Assembly (NCBI GenBank): GCA_013399875.1 | Contig: VXAZ01003477.1 | Coordinates: 97,755 to 161,754 of the forward strand | Direction: 5' to 3' | DNA length: 64,000 nucleotides | DNA from: Gymnorhina tibicen | Lineage: Eukaryota > Chordata > Aves > Passeriformes > Artamidae | Shown: positions 32,415 through 46,624 of the stretch, in pieces | How positions within the stretch are numbered: the first letter of the stretch is position 1 | Layout: each line of letters begins with the position of its first letter | Made by a program: the position numbers and the translations under genes | Notes under the pieces: generated by a model | What the model saw: the letters and a program-made list of their open reading frames with translations, nothing else | Told to the model about the DNA's origin: nothing | Databases searched by the model: none

Positions 32415-32880
32415 CCTGGTGTACAGCACCAGTTCACACACCGAGGTGATGTATTTCTATCTTTTATTCTAAATTTGTACAAAGTAGGGAGCTTGGTGGT
32501 AATCCACGAAATGCTGGTTTATTGATCATGAAAACTTTACACTATTTATACATTTTAACAAACAGAGGCATCAGCATTCAGTGGTTACAATTACATAACT
32601 TTTTCATTTTTTAATACTCAACCCCTTATTTATTAGTTGTATCTCTTGTTTCCTATGCTTCTTAGTCTGCAGGTGCAGTTCTTCCCTTAGAGTCTGGGGT
32701 CTGTTTTGAATAGGTGGACACTGAGTCGGTGGCTATGATGACCCACTTCTGGAATTACCTTTCCCCCAGTTACTGCTCAGTTCTGCTGACTTCACCCCGG
32801 TGGCTCTCATCCAGACACCCCATTCAACTTGGGATTGCCATCAATTTCCCTTAAAACAAAAGATTAGACAGGCATTACAA
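32415..32880 (-). mobile_element. LTR, family B (copy 2, reverse)
   Basis: Read on the minus strand it shows gtttgttaaaatgtataaat (TATA box), then tgatcaataaaccagcattt (polyadenylation signal). The upstream block aaggtaattccagaagtggg and a gcagactaagaagcatagga block align with 28850-29324. Its approximate left end is caccaggtaaca (minus strand). It is opposite in orientation to the first copy, so the two are not the paired ends of one provirus. Confidence 0.6.
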
Positions 32881-35800
32881 CATTCACAATGCAATTGCTT
32901 AATCATAACTGTCTAGCTATAGCTACTGATTAACAGCTAAAAGTTTGATTCAAGTTTTGAGGTGCTTAAATCTTGCCGGGCTTGATATCAAGGTCTTAAA
33001 GAGACATAACTGGCAGCTTTGGGGAACATCAGTGCTTGGCTTGGTCTCTGCTTTTTACTTTTATCAACATAGACTTACATTGGCTGGATGATGGCAACAG
33101 CACTGGAGTGGGTTGATAAGTGAAGCAAACGGAGGAGCTTTGCCCGGCCCAGAGCGTGCAATGTGCTGCTGTAGTGATCTGCTCTGTGCATCAGCCTGAC
33201 ACTGTGCAGCATTGCTGTGCGGGCTTTGCCATGCATTCAGAGAGGTGAGGAGTGCTGGCTCTGCCCCCCAAAACTCTGCTTCAGCACAGCAGTCCTGGGT
33301 CTGCATCACCCCATCTGCCATCCCTATCCAATGTCTACGTGCCCATCCTGCTGCAGTGACTTGCAGCATGAAGGCCTCAAATATTTGACAGACAGTGTCA
33401 AACCATGAGTGCCTGCAGAGGTTTCCCAGCATTTATAAAAGGATGTGTATAATCAATAAGAATCCAGCCCTTTGAACTTTGCAACTGTGTAGGTAAGAGA
33501 TGTGCTATGAAAAGGGTGTCCTTTTTGACTGTTATAAATTTAATAATCTCTCCTTTAGCCTTCTCTTTTTTGAAAATACTTAGGCAGCTACTGTATCAGA
33601 AAAGAGAAAGACCAAGAGCAAAAGATGTCCAGTGAAAGGGGTTTTATTTTCTTGTCTTTCTGTCCATGAAAGAGTTCATTGTTCCACCTCCACAGTTCCT
33701 TGCTGCTTGTGAAGAAAGGAGCAAATTACTGAGTGCCAGCAGAGGAAAAGAATGGTATTGAACCAGGATAAACAGGGGTTTTCATCATGACAAGAATAAG
33801 CCAGATAAGAAATCAGTTGATTTGTGTCAGATAGCTGATGTTATATTTTAATATTCCAGTAGTGGGCATGCTGTCTCTGATGCCTTTTGGAACTGTTTGT
33901 ACTTTGATTTAATCTAGAATTAAAGCTTTAAAACAGATTCAGTGAGCCCCTGGGGCAACTTGTCAGCTGTGATTACATTTGATTACTGCAAGAGGGAAAT
34001 TTGCCGGTTTTCCCCTTAATCTTAGCTCACCGAGCTCTACCAAGTCTCTTTGGAGTTCCATATTCCCTTTTGATTCTCTGAGTTCTGAGTTACACTATAC
34101 TACCATGTTCCTGATGTGAAGTTTTGTAGCAATCATTGTTGACACAGAAAAAGATACAAACCCAGCCAATATAAAAAAAATGTCCCCCTTCTGCATTATG
34201 TAGAGAATAAATTTATTTTCCTTTCTCCGTGTACATAAAATAGCAGTAATGTGGCTGAACAAATGAAGGTGGGCTGGTATTTTTTTTCTAATAATTTTGA
34301 CAGCACTTTCTAGATGGGAATTTTGACCAGTAGAACTCTGTTGATCTGGTTATAGTGTCTGTTGATCTGGTTATAGTGCTATATTTATGTTGGAATAAAT
34401 TCCATGTAAGCAGTCTTACTCCTGAAGAAGAGTGTCATGCAAGGATTCAATACTGATATAACTCTACTGAGGTATTTTTACCAACATTACTTGACCTGTA
34501 AATTTCTCCATGTAGATAAAACGCTTAGCACAAATGCCTAGGGCAGAGACCCACGCTTAATATACACCAAGACGTGACGTTATCTGGAATGAGGTGCTGG
34601 AGAATGGTTCAAGTACCCTCCCTTTTGTTCCACATATCTATCAGTTCCTCTGCTGAGCTTTAACCACAAAGTGTATCATCTTCAACTGGAAAGGCTCTTC
34701 ATCAGTGAAACAATATCAATGCTTCATGATATGCTGTCCAATGCAGTCCATTTCTTTTTCCGCACAATATATGATATTCACTGAGCAAAATCAAACTGGG
34801 AGACATCTGTTGCTAATACTGGCTTGGAGGAGAGGAATTGGAATTTTCAGGCATAGCTGTAGACCAGAGATGTTAACAATCACATGAGAAATGTGTATTT
34901 GATATAAATTGGTTAAAAGTCTCTGAGCAGTGCTGTTGTAGGTGGGATAGTTACTATGACAGTATGTGCAGCTAGTATCATGGCTGATTTATGTGCAGTT
35001 ATGATTAATTTGAAGTGGCTTTGGGGGTACATTTGAGCTCCTTTTTTATTTCACAAGAACCACTTTGTGATAGAATTTGGCCTTCATTACCTCTTCATAA
35101 ATATTTTCAGTTGATTTCATGTTGTGTGACCAGGTCCTAGCAGCATGGGCAATGCAATAAGGAAAAAATTAACTTTGTGGATGAGTGTTAATTGTACCTG
35201 GGACTTTTGTGCATGTTGAATTTACTTAGTAGTAACCCAAGCTGCACTGATATAGAGATCTGCATACAGGCAGAGTATTCTCCTAGTTTAACATGATTGC
35301 CAGCTGCTATATTGCTGGGGTCTTTTGTGCTTGGCATGGCTGTCAAAATGTCTGAATGATGAGGAGCAGAAAATTTACATTCAAAGTGCACCAGAGCTTT
35401 CCTGGAACACTGCTGCTGAGTGTTACACAACATCCGCAAACAGGTGTTTGATAACCCATGTGAGTATGATGAAATGGAGGAAAGAGGCTTGTCTTTGGAA
35501 GGGTTACACATGGAGGACAACCAGCAAAGTAGCAGGCCAAGCAGATAAAACCTAGGAATTGCTGAAGAAGGGAAATTGCTATATGCAGGGAACTGGAAAG
35601 GTGTTGCAGAAGCAGATCTTATAGTTACATGAACTAACAAAGCATGCTTTCACTCTGCTCTTCTACTTCTTCCACTTGGGTGTTTGACTGCCTGTACATT
35701 AACCTGAAGTCACATCAGCTGCAGGCTCTGAAAACCCTGTGCATGAGGAACAGCTGCCCTTAAGAATCTGTGACTCAGAAACTGCAATAACACTGCTTCA

Positions 35801-38605
35801 AAGAGAAGAATAAATCAGGGCTGTGTACAGGCAGTCCTCATGGAGCTGGACACTGGGAAGCGTCCAGCAAATTTAGGGGCTGGTGAGGTATTTCCTGCTA
35901 CTCTGCGAAGGATCACTACAAGGGCTGATGCTGCTGGGCAGAGAATTTCCTTCTGACAGGCATGAATTACTCTGCCTCCTCCCAGAAGTGTCATAACCGT
36001 TCCACTAGTGATTTCTTTTGTAGTGAAAACAGTGACCCATGGAAGCTGAGTTGCTTTGATTCCTCTGGAGGTGAAGGTGGTGCTTTATTAACTCCTTCAG
36101 CCTCTGGAGTTCCCAAGGGGGTTCCAAGAGGCAAGAAACCTTGAATCCAAAGATTAAAATTTTCAAACTGAGATCTTTGTGATCCTACAGAGCCTGTACT
36201 GTTTGCACAGCATGTAAGAAGTTGCAGTTTAAGAGAGAACTATTGTTTGTGCAAATTCTGTTTTTGCCCATTAAACCAAATGCCTCTGTCCAGAGAGAGC
36301 TGGAAAACACCATTTTACAAAGCATGAGGACAATTCCATGGAGAGTAGTCTCTCTTTCTTGGAGCCAATATGTTTAAATAGATGGCATGTGACTTCAATA
36401 AGGCACATGAAGGTGCAGCAAAAGCATGTTCTCAGGAGACCTTGGCTAGTGGTTCACACCCCGTGAACTAGGACACCTGACCCAGTATGCTAGCCAAAGT
36501 CTCTTTTGCCAAATGGATGTCTTCATGTCTGTGTGAGATGTCCCTGACACCACACCCCCAGCAATTCTCCTTTAGGAAGTGGCATCTCATAGTGCACTGA
36601 GACTGCCTGAAAAATTGGTGTTTTTCTCTTTCTGCAATGCATGCCGTACTGCTTCAGACAATACTGGTGCCAACACTTCAGAACTGGATTCTGAGGTTGA
36701 TATTACACATCAAGGATCACTTTTTCCCAAAACACTCTCTGTGGTTCCCATGCATCTGTTTTGGTGACTTTTAGTTCCTGGTATAATCAAGTTTTCATTC
36801 TCTGTCATAGATGGGAGAAAAGAGGAAGATTCAGAAGTCAGGAGAATACACAGTAATGTCCATAAAGCTAGTCACTAGCCGTCTTGAGGACTGCCGAGGG
36901 GAAAGCAGTGGCAATAACTGTAATTCAAGAGATGTGCTCACCTTCTTCATAAGAGCCCTGCTTGTCAGGCTATCAGCACTGTATTAATTAGCACGTGCAG
37001 GCACCAATGGAACATCATGAACTTCCAGGTGTTCTATGTATTTGCAGGAGCTCTCCTATGTGTATATCCCTAATGCTGAACGTCAAAGATCTTTGTCTTC
37101 TGCAGCCTTGCACTGCTCTCTTCTCCCTGATGATGTCTCCTTACTGTTCCCAGAACCACAATGTGCTAAGTGAAGCTATTTGGTGTTGTCCTTGCTGAAG
37201 CAGGTACCCAGGCTTCTCTTTCCTTGGTCTCATGCTTGTTCTCTTTCTTGTGCAGCTGCAGAGGAGACAGAGGGACCTGTGACTTGCCATGCATCCCCAA
37301 TCTTCTCACCAGCATGACAGGATGAAAACCAGAAAGGGCCTTTGCTCTGTGTAAGCTCTGCTTAACATGAACAAAAATGTCTCTGTACTGTCAACCCTGT
37401 GTTCAACACAATCCACAACAGACCTATGCCAGCCACTGTGAAGAAAATGAACTCTACCCCAGCCAAAACCAGTGCAGGCCCCTAAAGCCATGGTCACAGC
37501 TGCTGACTAGCACAATTCTTGGCTTGCAGCCAGATTGCAGTGACCAGTGTCACATCAAGTGTACACACACCATGTGTGTAGTGCATCTGCCTGACTATCA
37601 GACAAGTGTGGGCTGCCTTTCTGGTGGCTGTGGCTGTCCACTGACACTGGCTGTTTGAAAGAGCCAGATCATGAGATGGTGGGAGAACATTCCAGGGTTT
37701 TTCTTGTGTGATCCTAAGGTGGGGCATAGCATTTTTTATTTGCTCCATGGCCTACATCCAAATACTAGGAAAATGCCACCAGGAATGGAGGTCAGCACTA
37801 TTATAACAAAGTGAAACCGTCAGAGGAAACCTTTGTTGCCTGAAAGCACCAACTCACTGTAAAATGAAAGCTGTTGGAGTGCTGCCACTGTGTACCTGCT
37901 CTGATGGCATGCTTACCATGAAGTACATAATCCTGATGTAACTCAAAAAAGCAGACAAGTTCTAAGTAATTTTCTGTGTTGGGTTGGCTTGGGTTGGTGT
38001 CACTGAAAGAAATGGAGTTGCACAAGTGAGATGTACATATTCATTGCAACTGCTCTAAACTAGTTCTTAGAGAATTTGTTTTCTTATTTTATGTGATCCA
38101 CAAACTAGAATTATTCTGACCATGACACTAGAATTTTGCTTCTCTTTAGAAAATAATATTATTAGGCATTCAGCCGTCTGAGTGTACCCCTGCCTTTTTG
38201 CACCAAAGCTCCACTTATAAGCTGGTGGTGAAGTCCTTTAACATTACCAATATACCTCAGAAAAAAACTACCTAGAATAAGTTACCAATCCTAGACTAAT
38301 TATAAACTGTGTTGGCTTCCCAGTTTTGTTCCAAGTTATGGCCGAACTACAAAATGGCAAGATTTGTATATTGTCATAAAATGCCACAGACCAGAGTTAG
38401 AGCCATGTCAGGGTACAGAGGCTGAGCTGCCAGGCTAGCTGAACACCACTGCTGTACTCAGAGATGCTGCTGGGTCAGCAGACTGCCAATTTCCTGAACA
38501 CTAATTCAGAAAGTCTGTAAGCAACTGGCTGGAAAATACAGGATATTTATCTCACTGTTTCATTATTGCTGCACAAGTGTCACAATTCTTTTTCTTCATC
38601 AATGG
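32881..38605. other. Intergenic, no gene seen
   Basis: Mostly AT-rich, with moderate GC from 33.05 to 33.45 kb. The 122-codon minus frame at 33064-33432 and 150-codon minus frame at 35188-35640 show no known domain and no start or splice context. A perfect 21-bp tandem duplication lies at 34337-34378. Confidence 0.55.
34337..34378. repeat. Perfect 21-bp tandem duplication
   Basis: tctgttgatctggttatagtg occurs twice back to back (34337-34357 and 34358-34378) without mismatch. With no decay it is probably recent. Confidence 0.95.
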
Positions 38606-39486
38606 TGGTGGGCTGACCCTGGCTGGATGCCAGGCACTCACCAAAGCAGCTCTCTCACTCCCCTTTGCAGGTGGACAGGGGAGAGATAATAACAAAGAAT
38701 TCATGAGTTGAGATAAAGACTGGGAGAGATCAATCACCAAATACCATCACAGGCAAAACAGGCTAGATTTAGAGATATTAACTGAATTTATTACTAACAA
38801 AATCAAAGCAGGATAATTAGAAGTAAAACAGACCTTAAAAACACCTTCCCCTCATGCCTCCCTTCTTCCCAGCTCTATCTCGTCCCCCAGCAGCACAGGG
38901 AGACAGGGAATGGGAGTTATGGTTAGTTCATCACATCTTGTTTCTCCCCTTCCCTGCTTATCATGGGGTGCCTCTCACGAGAGACAATTCTCTGTAAGCG
39001 TGGGTGTGAGTCCATCCGACAGGCAACAGTCCCCCTCAAACTGCTGCAACATGGGTCACTCTTCCACAAGGTGCAGTCCTTCAAGGACAGGAGGCTCCAG
39101 TGTGGGCTCCTCTCTCCATGGGCCTCCTCTCAGGCATCCATCTGCTCTGGTGTGGGGCTCGTCTGGTGCCTGGAGCATCTCTTCCCCCTCTTCTTCACTG
39201 ACCCTGGTGTCTGGAGAGCTGTTGCCATCACATGTTCTCACCCCACTCTTCTCTGGCCGCGATTACAACTGTGCAAAGGCTTTTTTTGTCTTTGTCTTCT
39301 TAAATATGTTATCATCGAGGCACTACCATCACTGCTAATTGGCCCAGCCTTGGCCAGTGGCATGTTGGCCTTTGGAGCCTCTTGACACTGGCTCTGTTGG
39401 ACATGAAAGAAGGTTCTGGCAGCTTCTCACAGAAGTCACCCCTATAGCCCCCTGCTACAAAAGCTTGGCCATGCAAACCCAATACA
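38606..39486 (-). mobile_element. Near full-length LTR, family A (copy 3)
   Basis: This is the longest copy of family A, about 880 bp. On the minus strand it starts TGTATTGGGTTTGCATGGCC and ends in ...ggctggatgcca-type wording, running from TG to near CA. It includes the ggccaaggctgggccaatta block, the tccttgaaggactgcacctt block and the tttttaaggtctgttttact block shared with copies 1, 2 and 4. No internal proviral genes flank it, so it is probably solo. Frames of 140-142 codons within it are spurious. Confidence 0.82.
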
Positions 39487-41490
39487 AGTAGCTAAGTAAG
39501 GGAAATATTAATTTAAGGGCATGAGAATAAAACCAGACTGCCACTCTGGGCACTGATAGAGAGAATGCTGAGATTCTAGTAACAATGGGGAGCAAACTCC
39601 TTTCTTCTCTTCACAATTTTCTCATCTTCATGTCATTGTCCAGCTTTCTTTGTAATGAAACCCAAAATTTAATAAAGAGCAGCTATATTTACTCAGTTTG
39701 ACTATGTGAGATCAAATTACTTTTTGTCTTACAGTTAGCTGCTGCTTACTTATTTGCTGTACATTTTGTAAGACCACAATTTCAATACTCTCCCCAGCTG
39801 CATGAAAGAAGACTATGTGTGGGCATGTGTGTGTTCAAACTGTCTTTTCTCTGTGTGTGGTGAGTGGATGCCAAGTACATTGTCCTCATTACCAAAATAC
39901 AGATGAATAAAAATAATGCGATAGGCAATAATCTGTTTTCCATGTCCATGAGGTGTGCAGGCAGACCTGTTTGGTGCCGCTTAGCAGCCCAAACCTTAAA
40001 GATTTGCTCTGCAGTGTCTTGACACAAAACTTTCTGTAGACTAGATTGCAGGCTGATGCCTTGTTATTTAATGGCGTCTAATAAAAAGACACTGTATCTT
40101 TCTCATGTAACTCCCTGGGTAATAGCAAGCAGGTGTAACCACTATGAGCGTGCAGTAATGAGTATCTCTGTTAAAGGAATGGAGAGAAGTACAGCAATTA
40201 GAAACTTGCAATATCTGGTTAATACTCAACCTTAGTCCTCTATCTGAAAATGATTCTTCATTTATTAAAATCTGAACACATTTTCAAAGTTCAGGGCTCT
40301 TTACTGTCCTTCCTTGAACTAACAACATGAGAAAATAAAACCCTGGTCAATTTTCATCCTGCAAGGCTACTCTCTCTGTTTCCTCAGGAACATACAACTT
40401 GCTTGGACTTTTAAAAAGTATCATAAGTATAAACAATTAAAGGTGGACCTTAACCTACATATCAGCACTGTTAAACTCCATGCTAATGGCTGAACACTTC
40501 TTACAGCTGTCAGTGCAGTTCTTCTGTGACACCTAGCAGTACTCACAGTCCCTTAGGGAACTGTATTTTTAAAAAAAAGCAGTACTTAACACTTGGAAGT
40601 GTGGCAAGTCTCTGTAGAACCATAAAATTACAGGAGGTTTTGCACAAGTGTCTATTGAAAGACAACAGAGATTAAAGAACTTCTGCCCATACCTCTTCCC
40701 TGCTTTTAAACTAGAACACAATGTGGTTTTCTCTCTCTTGAATAAAATTTATTATAAGGAGGTGTGGACAACAAGTTTGTGTGTCTGATGACTTGGAAAA
40801 TATTTATACTTACATTCAGAACGTGTTGGAGTCCACTGAGGGGCGTACATTGTACATACTTTAGTATACATGAAAGGAACAAAATAGGAATATATTTGGC
40901 ATACTTCTAGATGTCATTTACTAACTGTTGCTGCAGTTGAGCGAAGCAAACATAAAAGGTGCCAGACTACATTGACAAGCATTTTGTTAGAAAATATGCA
41001 GCAAAAGTGCGTTAATATCAAAGTTCAGAAGAAATCAAGCCTATTTTGCTGGCTGGCACTTCTTTTAATGGAAGTGAATAGGAAAATGTTTGAATCACAT
41101 GAAAATTTCCCTATTAATATTTAAGTGGAACAGTTACAATAAATAACGAATAAATACCTTTTCCTCTCTTAAGTACATGTAGACTGTATTTTATCTTATG
41201 TATAATCCAATATAGCAGTTGAAAAATTGACAGTAATAAAGTAATATTGTAAGATATTTTGAGCATTCCAACCCTTTCTCCCCAGGTCCTTGAATTTCCT
41301 TTCTGAAGAATTTTGAAATTTTTGGTTTTTGGCCATTCGCAAGAATAAAAAAGAGAAAGTTCTTCATAAAATTGCCACTGTTTAGTACTGGTGATGACTG
41401 CTTTATTGACAGAGCTCTGGTGGCAGTAACAGTTCAGATATAACGGGTCAGAGAAAGTGGAAGAAACTGATTTGAGACAGCCACAAATGA
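39487..41490. other. Intergenic, no gene seen
   Basis: AT-rich, with no recognisable coding exon or repeat. Confidence 0.55.
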
Positions 41491-41634
41491 GAAAATATAT
41501 CTCAGTTGGTCAGAGCATGGTGGTAATAATGCCAGGGTTCTGGGTTTGATCCCTGTACAGGCCAGTCACTGGAGAGTTGGACTTGATGATCCTTGTGGGT
41601 CCCTTCCAACTCAGAATATTCTGTGATTCTGTAA
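41491..41634 (+). mobile_element. tRNA-Ile-derived SINE with CR1-like tail (TguSINE1-type)
   Basis: The head (to about 41564) resembles a tRNA-Ile gene. The A box tatctcagttgg lies at 41498-41509 and the B box gggtttgatccc at 41542-41553, with cagagcatggtggtaataat between and gtacaggcca at the end. The tail (gatgatccttgtgggtccct, then tattctgtgattctg) is the CR1 3' end, which lets CR1 enzymes mobilise it. This head-and-tail design is that of the songbird SINE TguSINE1. The 5' end of the tRNA part is degraded. Confidence 0.88.
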
Positions 41635-44600
41635 TATAGTGTTCTTGAGATTCACAATAAAAATACTGTCTTGCTTTCATAGGTGCAGTGAATTTGTTGA
41701 TAGAGGATAGCTTAAGACTGGACAAACAAAAATGGATTTCCTATCTTCTATTTATCTGATTCTGTGAAACTATACTGTCTGCTGTTAAGCTATTAAAATA
41801 AGCTTTGAGTGCTCACCAGCAATTTCCAGCTACTACATTCATTAACAGCAAAATGTGGGGCATTACTCAGGCTCAAACTGCTGCCTGGCACTAGTGGGTG
41901 TACTGTGACCTGACATGGTCAGAAAACGGTCAACACTGATTCTGAACCTCCTCCTGAGGCCACCACATAATTTAGAAGGTAACTATTGAGTAGTAAGATT
42001 TTCTTACCTTCCTTTTTGTCAGGTGGGGCAACTTTTTTCATGAAGAAGAGGATGGAGGCAACTGAAGAATTCAGTTAAATCAAATGCTGAATCACCTCAG
42101 GGCAAATGCTAAACCACACAAGTGCTTCTGATTCCTATGGCAGAGTCACCTTTGTAGTTGGAGGAAAGAGGTTCAGATACAAAGATAATCTAGAGTCTGG
42201 TTCTTTACAGTGGGCTTCAGCGTACTGAGCAACTGGCATGGTCTAAGTGGGATAGTTTTTGCAGGGCATGCAATTTCAGTTTGAAGAACAGGTATAAATT
42301 GTTAACAGAAAATACATTCTACAGGAAGCTACCTTGTATACTTGTAACCAACACATAAAATTACCCATGGATGAAACTGACATTTTAAGAATGCAGAAGA
42401 CTTGTCCAGTTACAGAAATCTTTCAGTTTCCATTGTAGAAGGCTTAAACAGCAAGAGAAAACCTCAAATTTTGACTTATTGCGGGGTTTTTTATACATTC
42501 TTTTTAGCATTTCATAAACAGACTGCATGAGATGTAGCAACATTCAGGAAAGCCCATTGTTTATCAGTAATGGTTGGGTCATGCCTCCATTAGCAGAAGT
42601 CTGTCCCTGCACTTTTGTGTATTTCTGCATTTCCTCTTAATAGCTGCTCACCAGCAGCAGTGGGGTTCTATATAGGGGTGCTTTGAAAAATTTTGAGGAT
42701 ACTAAAAAATGTCACCTTTGCAAATCTGCTTCTTTGCTGTGACATTTGACAGGAATGATGTGGCAGAAGTGGAAAAAAAAGGAAAGAGACTTAAAAGTAT
42801 GTAGAATTTACCAAGGGCAGGCCAAAGAGATAATGCCATGAAATTAAGCAAAAGCTGTACTCTAAAGAAGGTTTTCTGACTGGGGAAGCATTAGGCTTGT
42901 GCCTTGGCAAAGAATTAGTGGAAGTTTGTATGCACCTTTCATAAAAGGACTTGAAAGTAGTGGTGAATATATGTCAGGGAATAAGACTGGCCTGGTAGCA
43001 GAAGGATGGATGAGATCATAGATCCTTTCTGTCTTTAATTCTTGTGATTCACATTCTATCAGTTAGCACATGGTATATGGAGAGAAAACGTGGTGCAGCC
43101 AAATTGGTGCAGTTTTACAGATGAGATTGTTTTCAGCAGTTATTTCACACCTGCCAAGAACCACTTGAGTAAAGTCCTTAACCCATCAAACATGGGCACA
43201 TTTCAGCCTGCAGGGCCTCATTGACACTAAGGGAAAAAATCTGCCTTTTTGAGAACTCATTGTTTTCCTTCCTGAAGGATGGTGCTGCACTTCGTAGGCA
43301 AAATGGTTGTGCCAGCCCTGTAGGGCTGACTTCTTGCATTCAAAAATCAAAAGACCTCTAAGTAACAGTACAACTGTAATATACTTCAGCTTTCTTGAAT
43401 GTTTGTTGTAGCTTTAAACTCTTTGTTTTACACTATTATTATTTTTATTCTTCAGGAACAAAAAATCAAGGATCTCTGTAATAAGTGCTCACACGAGGAA
43501 CTAAATATCCATCATTAAATCAGACATGATTCTGGGTGGGCAGTTCACTTACCTGCATGAACAAAAATTACTTATAGGTCAAACAAGGCCCCAAGCTTTT
43601 ACATGATTTGGGAATGCGGAGCACGAGTTGTAGTTTGAACGCGGACCATTTCAGTCCCTATTATTGGAACTTGTGCTGATGGCAAGGAACAGCATTATTC
43701 TTGATCCCCAGGGTCCATCAGGGGATCAGGAAGAAAGAATTAAGTCACGGGATGGGATGAGGGTCTGCAGGAGTGTGCAGACTTAGTTGGCACTTATACA
43801 TCTGCACCTTCACTTCAGAAAAGAGAAGCCATTGCCACCCCACACTAATCTGCATGACATCTCATGGGATCAGGAGCCTACCCACAGCTGCCTAATGACT
43901 GAAATACTTGTGAGGGTTAGCTGGGGATGCAGTCCCATTGGAGGGGGCCCTGTATGACATGGCTTGGGTCCTGTCTACCTGGCTAAGTTGCAGGTTAGGC
44001 CACTATCAACAGCTTGCTTGTTGGCCTGCTGCCACCAGATGCTAGCCAGACAGGTAGTGCTGTACCTTTTGAGGCAAAAGACAGCAGAGATAAGTGTATT
44101 AGGATAATTTATTGTCTCCTGTGCGATGTGATTCACTACGTCCAGAAATCCTGGTCTGCTAATACTCAGAAAATGTGCGTGTTTGAGCAGTGTTTACTTT
44201 CTTAGCTGATCCAAGGTTCCTCTGTTGCAAAATAACCTGGCAATGGCAGCATGTTTAAATGGACAAATAGCAGGCAAGAAAGTAAGCAAAGCAATCGGTT
44301 TCACTAAGGAGGTGATGATTCCTGTTAAACCCTTCCATCAAGCTGCCACCTTTTCAGGTTTTGAAGCAAACTTTACTCTTAGTCTTCTGTAAGCCCCAAT
44401 GTTCATGTGTTATCTCTTCTGTTAATCTTGAAGCAAATACGTGTGCCAAAATATTCCAGTTTTCCAGGCTGAACTGATCTGAACTGAATTTGGATGTTCC
44501 GAATTTAAAATTATGATCTTGTCATTAAATTGATCTGGAGAAAGGTGAAAATAATTGCATGAGGAAATTTTACTGCAAAAAGGACAAAACTTCTCATTAA

Positions 44601-46624
44601 ATTACTAGCTAAGATATGTGTTATTTCCTTTTCTACAAGAAAGAGAGTTTTTTTCCTCCCCCTTCTATCCTTCTTCTGTGGAAGGCTGTCCTTCTGCACG
44701 TTACAGTCCTGGATATGCGTTATCCATAGGCACAGTGAAAGGCTAAGTCTTTAAACACAGCTCTGCTTGACAAATATAGAAGGCAAATTGAGCCTGATAA
44801 TTCATTAATAATTTATTTCTCCCTCAACAGATATTTTTAACACAAACTGTACAAACACTGAAGAATATAGATCAACCCAGAAAATGAGTTGTCCCATTAA
44901 GGTTAGTGGGATGATTTGCATGGATAAAGTACACTCCTGAGTCTTACTACAGGCTGTCCTCTATGGCATGGGTTTTGCAGCTGTGCAGTCTGAATTCCTG
45001 CTCCGAACAGGTACTGGTTAGAATGAAGAAAAAGACAATATCACCCCCATACTACTACAGCTGTATCCTTTTGGTTTGAAAATTGAACAGAGGTTTTTTT
45101 GATTTTTAAAAAATTTTGCTTTTCCTGACCTTGGGCCTAACATTAGGCCAGAAAGCATTTTTTTCAGCATTTTGTCTACATTGAAAATAATTGTAAAATT
45201 TGGAACATAACCTACTCAATCATTTCTTTCCACTTTTAATCTGCAGTACTTCTTTTAGAATACACCCACAACAAAAATTTGGGTTTTCAGAGGTAATTTT
45301 CAACCAGTGTAAGTAGTCTGCGGGGTTCTAAATATTTTGGAAGTCTGTTCAAACCCAAAGCTTTTCTACTGAAAGTCAAAGCAAGGTTGTTCTACTTTAA
45401 AACAAACTTATTAACAGTCAACAGAGCTCACTGCTTGGTAAGAACTATTTGCCATCTTCCACTAGTTAGACTAATAATTTTGCTATATAAATAGATGTAG
45501 TAAAAGTGATTGAACAAGACCGTAGCTTGATCATGTGTGCAGGTGGTCTGAGAGCTGGGGAGACGAAGGCACTGGTCATCTGTTTCCTGGGGTGTAGCTT
45601 TGGAGCTGGAACACCTCTGCTTCTCACCATTACTTGCTTCAGCCAAGTGCAAGGCACCAGCAGAAGGAAGGAAAATGCTTTTACTGAAATCTCATTCTGG
45701 CAACTCTCAGAATTCAGGAACTGTCTGCCCTGGGAATGGTAACTTTGATTCCTCAACCTCTTGGTTTGCAGGTATAAATTTGAGGGTCTCAAAACTTTTA
45801 GACTGCTAATTCATTTGTAGATGCCTGCATTTTTAAGAATCTGACTCCTTTTCACTCCTATAATGCTGTCGGGAAGAGGAACATCAACTGACTCTGGAAC
45901 CCAGTGAAGATCCTTAGGGCTGCTTCCTTCATGTTGTGCAAAAATTCCTCTAAACAGAATGTTCCAGTTGTTTTGAAACAATATGGTAGAAGTGTGGATG
46001 TTTTCCCTGCAACAGATTATATAAAACCATCCTATTAACCAGTTTCTGTGGTTGCACAAACTATTAGTGGAAGTTAAGTGGAAAGCATTTTTTTAAAATA
46101 GTGAGTGTAATGATCTGTATCCAGTTGTAGTTCCTGACTGATAGTGGTGCCAGGAAAGGAACTGTGTCTGGCCTATCACCAGGGTATGAGTGGGGGGACC
46201 AGGGGCATGTAGGGCTTAGGTTTAACTTAGTAACTGCAGGAGAGGATGACACAGCTATACAGTGACCAAATGTGAGTGCAGATGTATGACATCCCTTGAC
46301 CTTTATGGGATTAACACCAGAAAGTACAACTGGAGGAGCAATTGTGGGCTCAGAGAGCTGTCAAAGCCATTTATTCTGCAAACCTTGCATAGAAAGCACT
46401 GAGGAGAAACTCAGAACTCTTCTGGTGTGATGCTGGGCTAAAAAAACCTACCTAAATTATAGACATGCATTTTTTTTAGTTTATGCTCTATTTTCGTAGG
46501 ATGGTGAAGCTACTGTAACACAAGGGAACAGGAAGTTATTAAAAAACCCAACAAAATTTATTCACCAAGCTGCAAGATTTGGATCACCATTACCCTGAAT
46601 GACAATATTCTCTACTTAATCCAT
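41635..46624. other. Intergenic, no gene seen
   Basis: AT-rich. Overlapping frames on both strands at 45428-45809 reach 108 codons and resemble nothing known. Confidence 0.55.

Noticed and set aside
33064..33432. 122-codon minus frame in a GC-richer patch
   Set aside because: No domain, no splice signals, and an overlapping + frame of 63 codons; likely composition.
38910..39385. + frames of about 140 codons
   Set aside because: They lie wholly within the reverse-oriented family A LTR.
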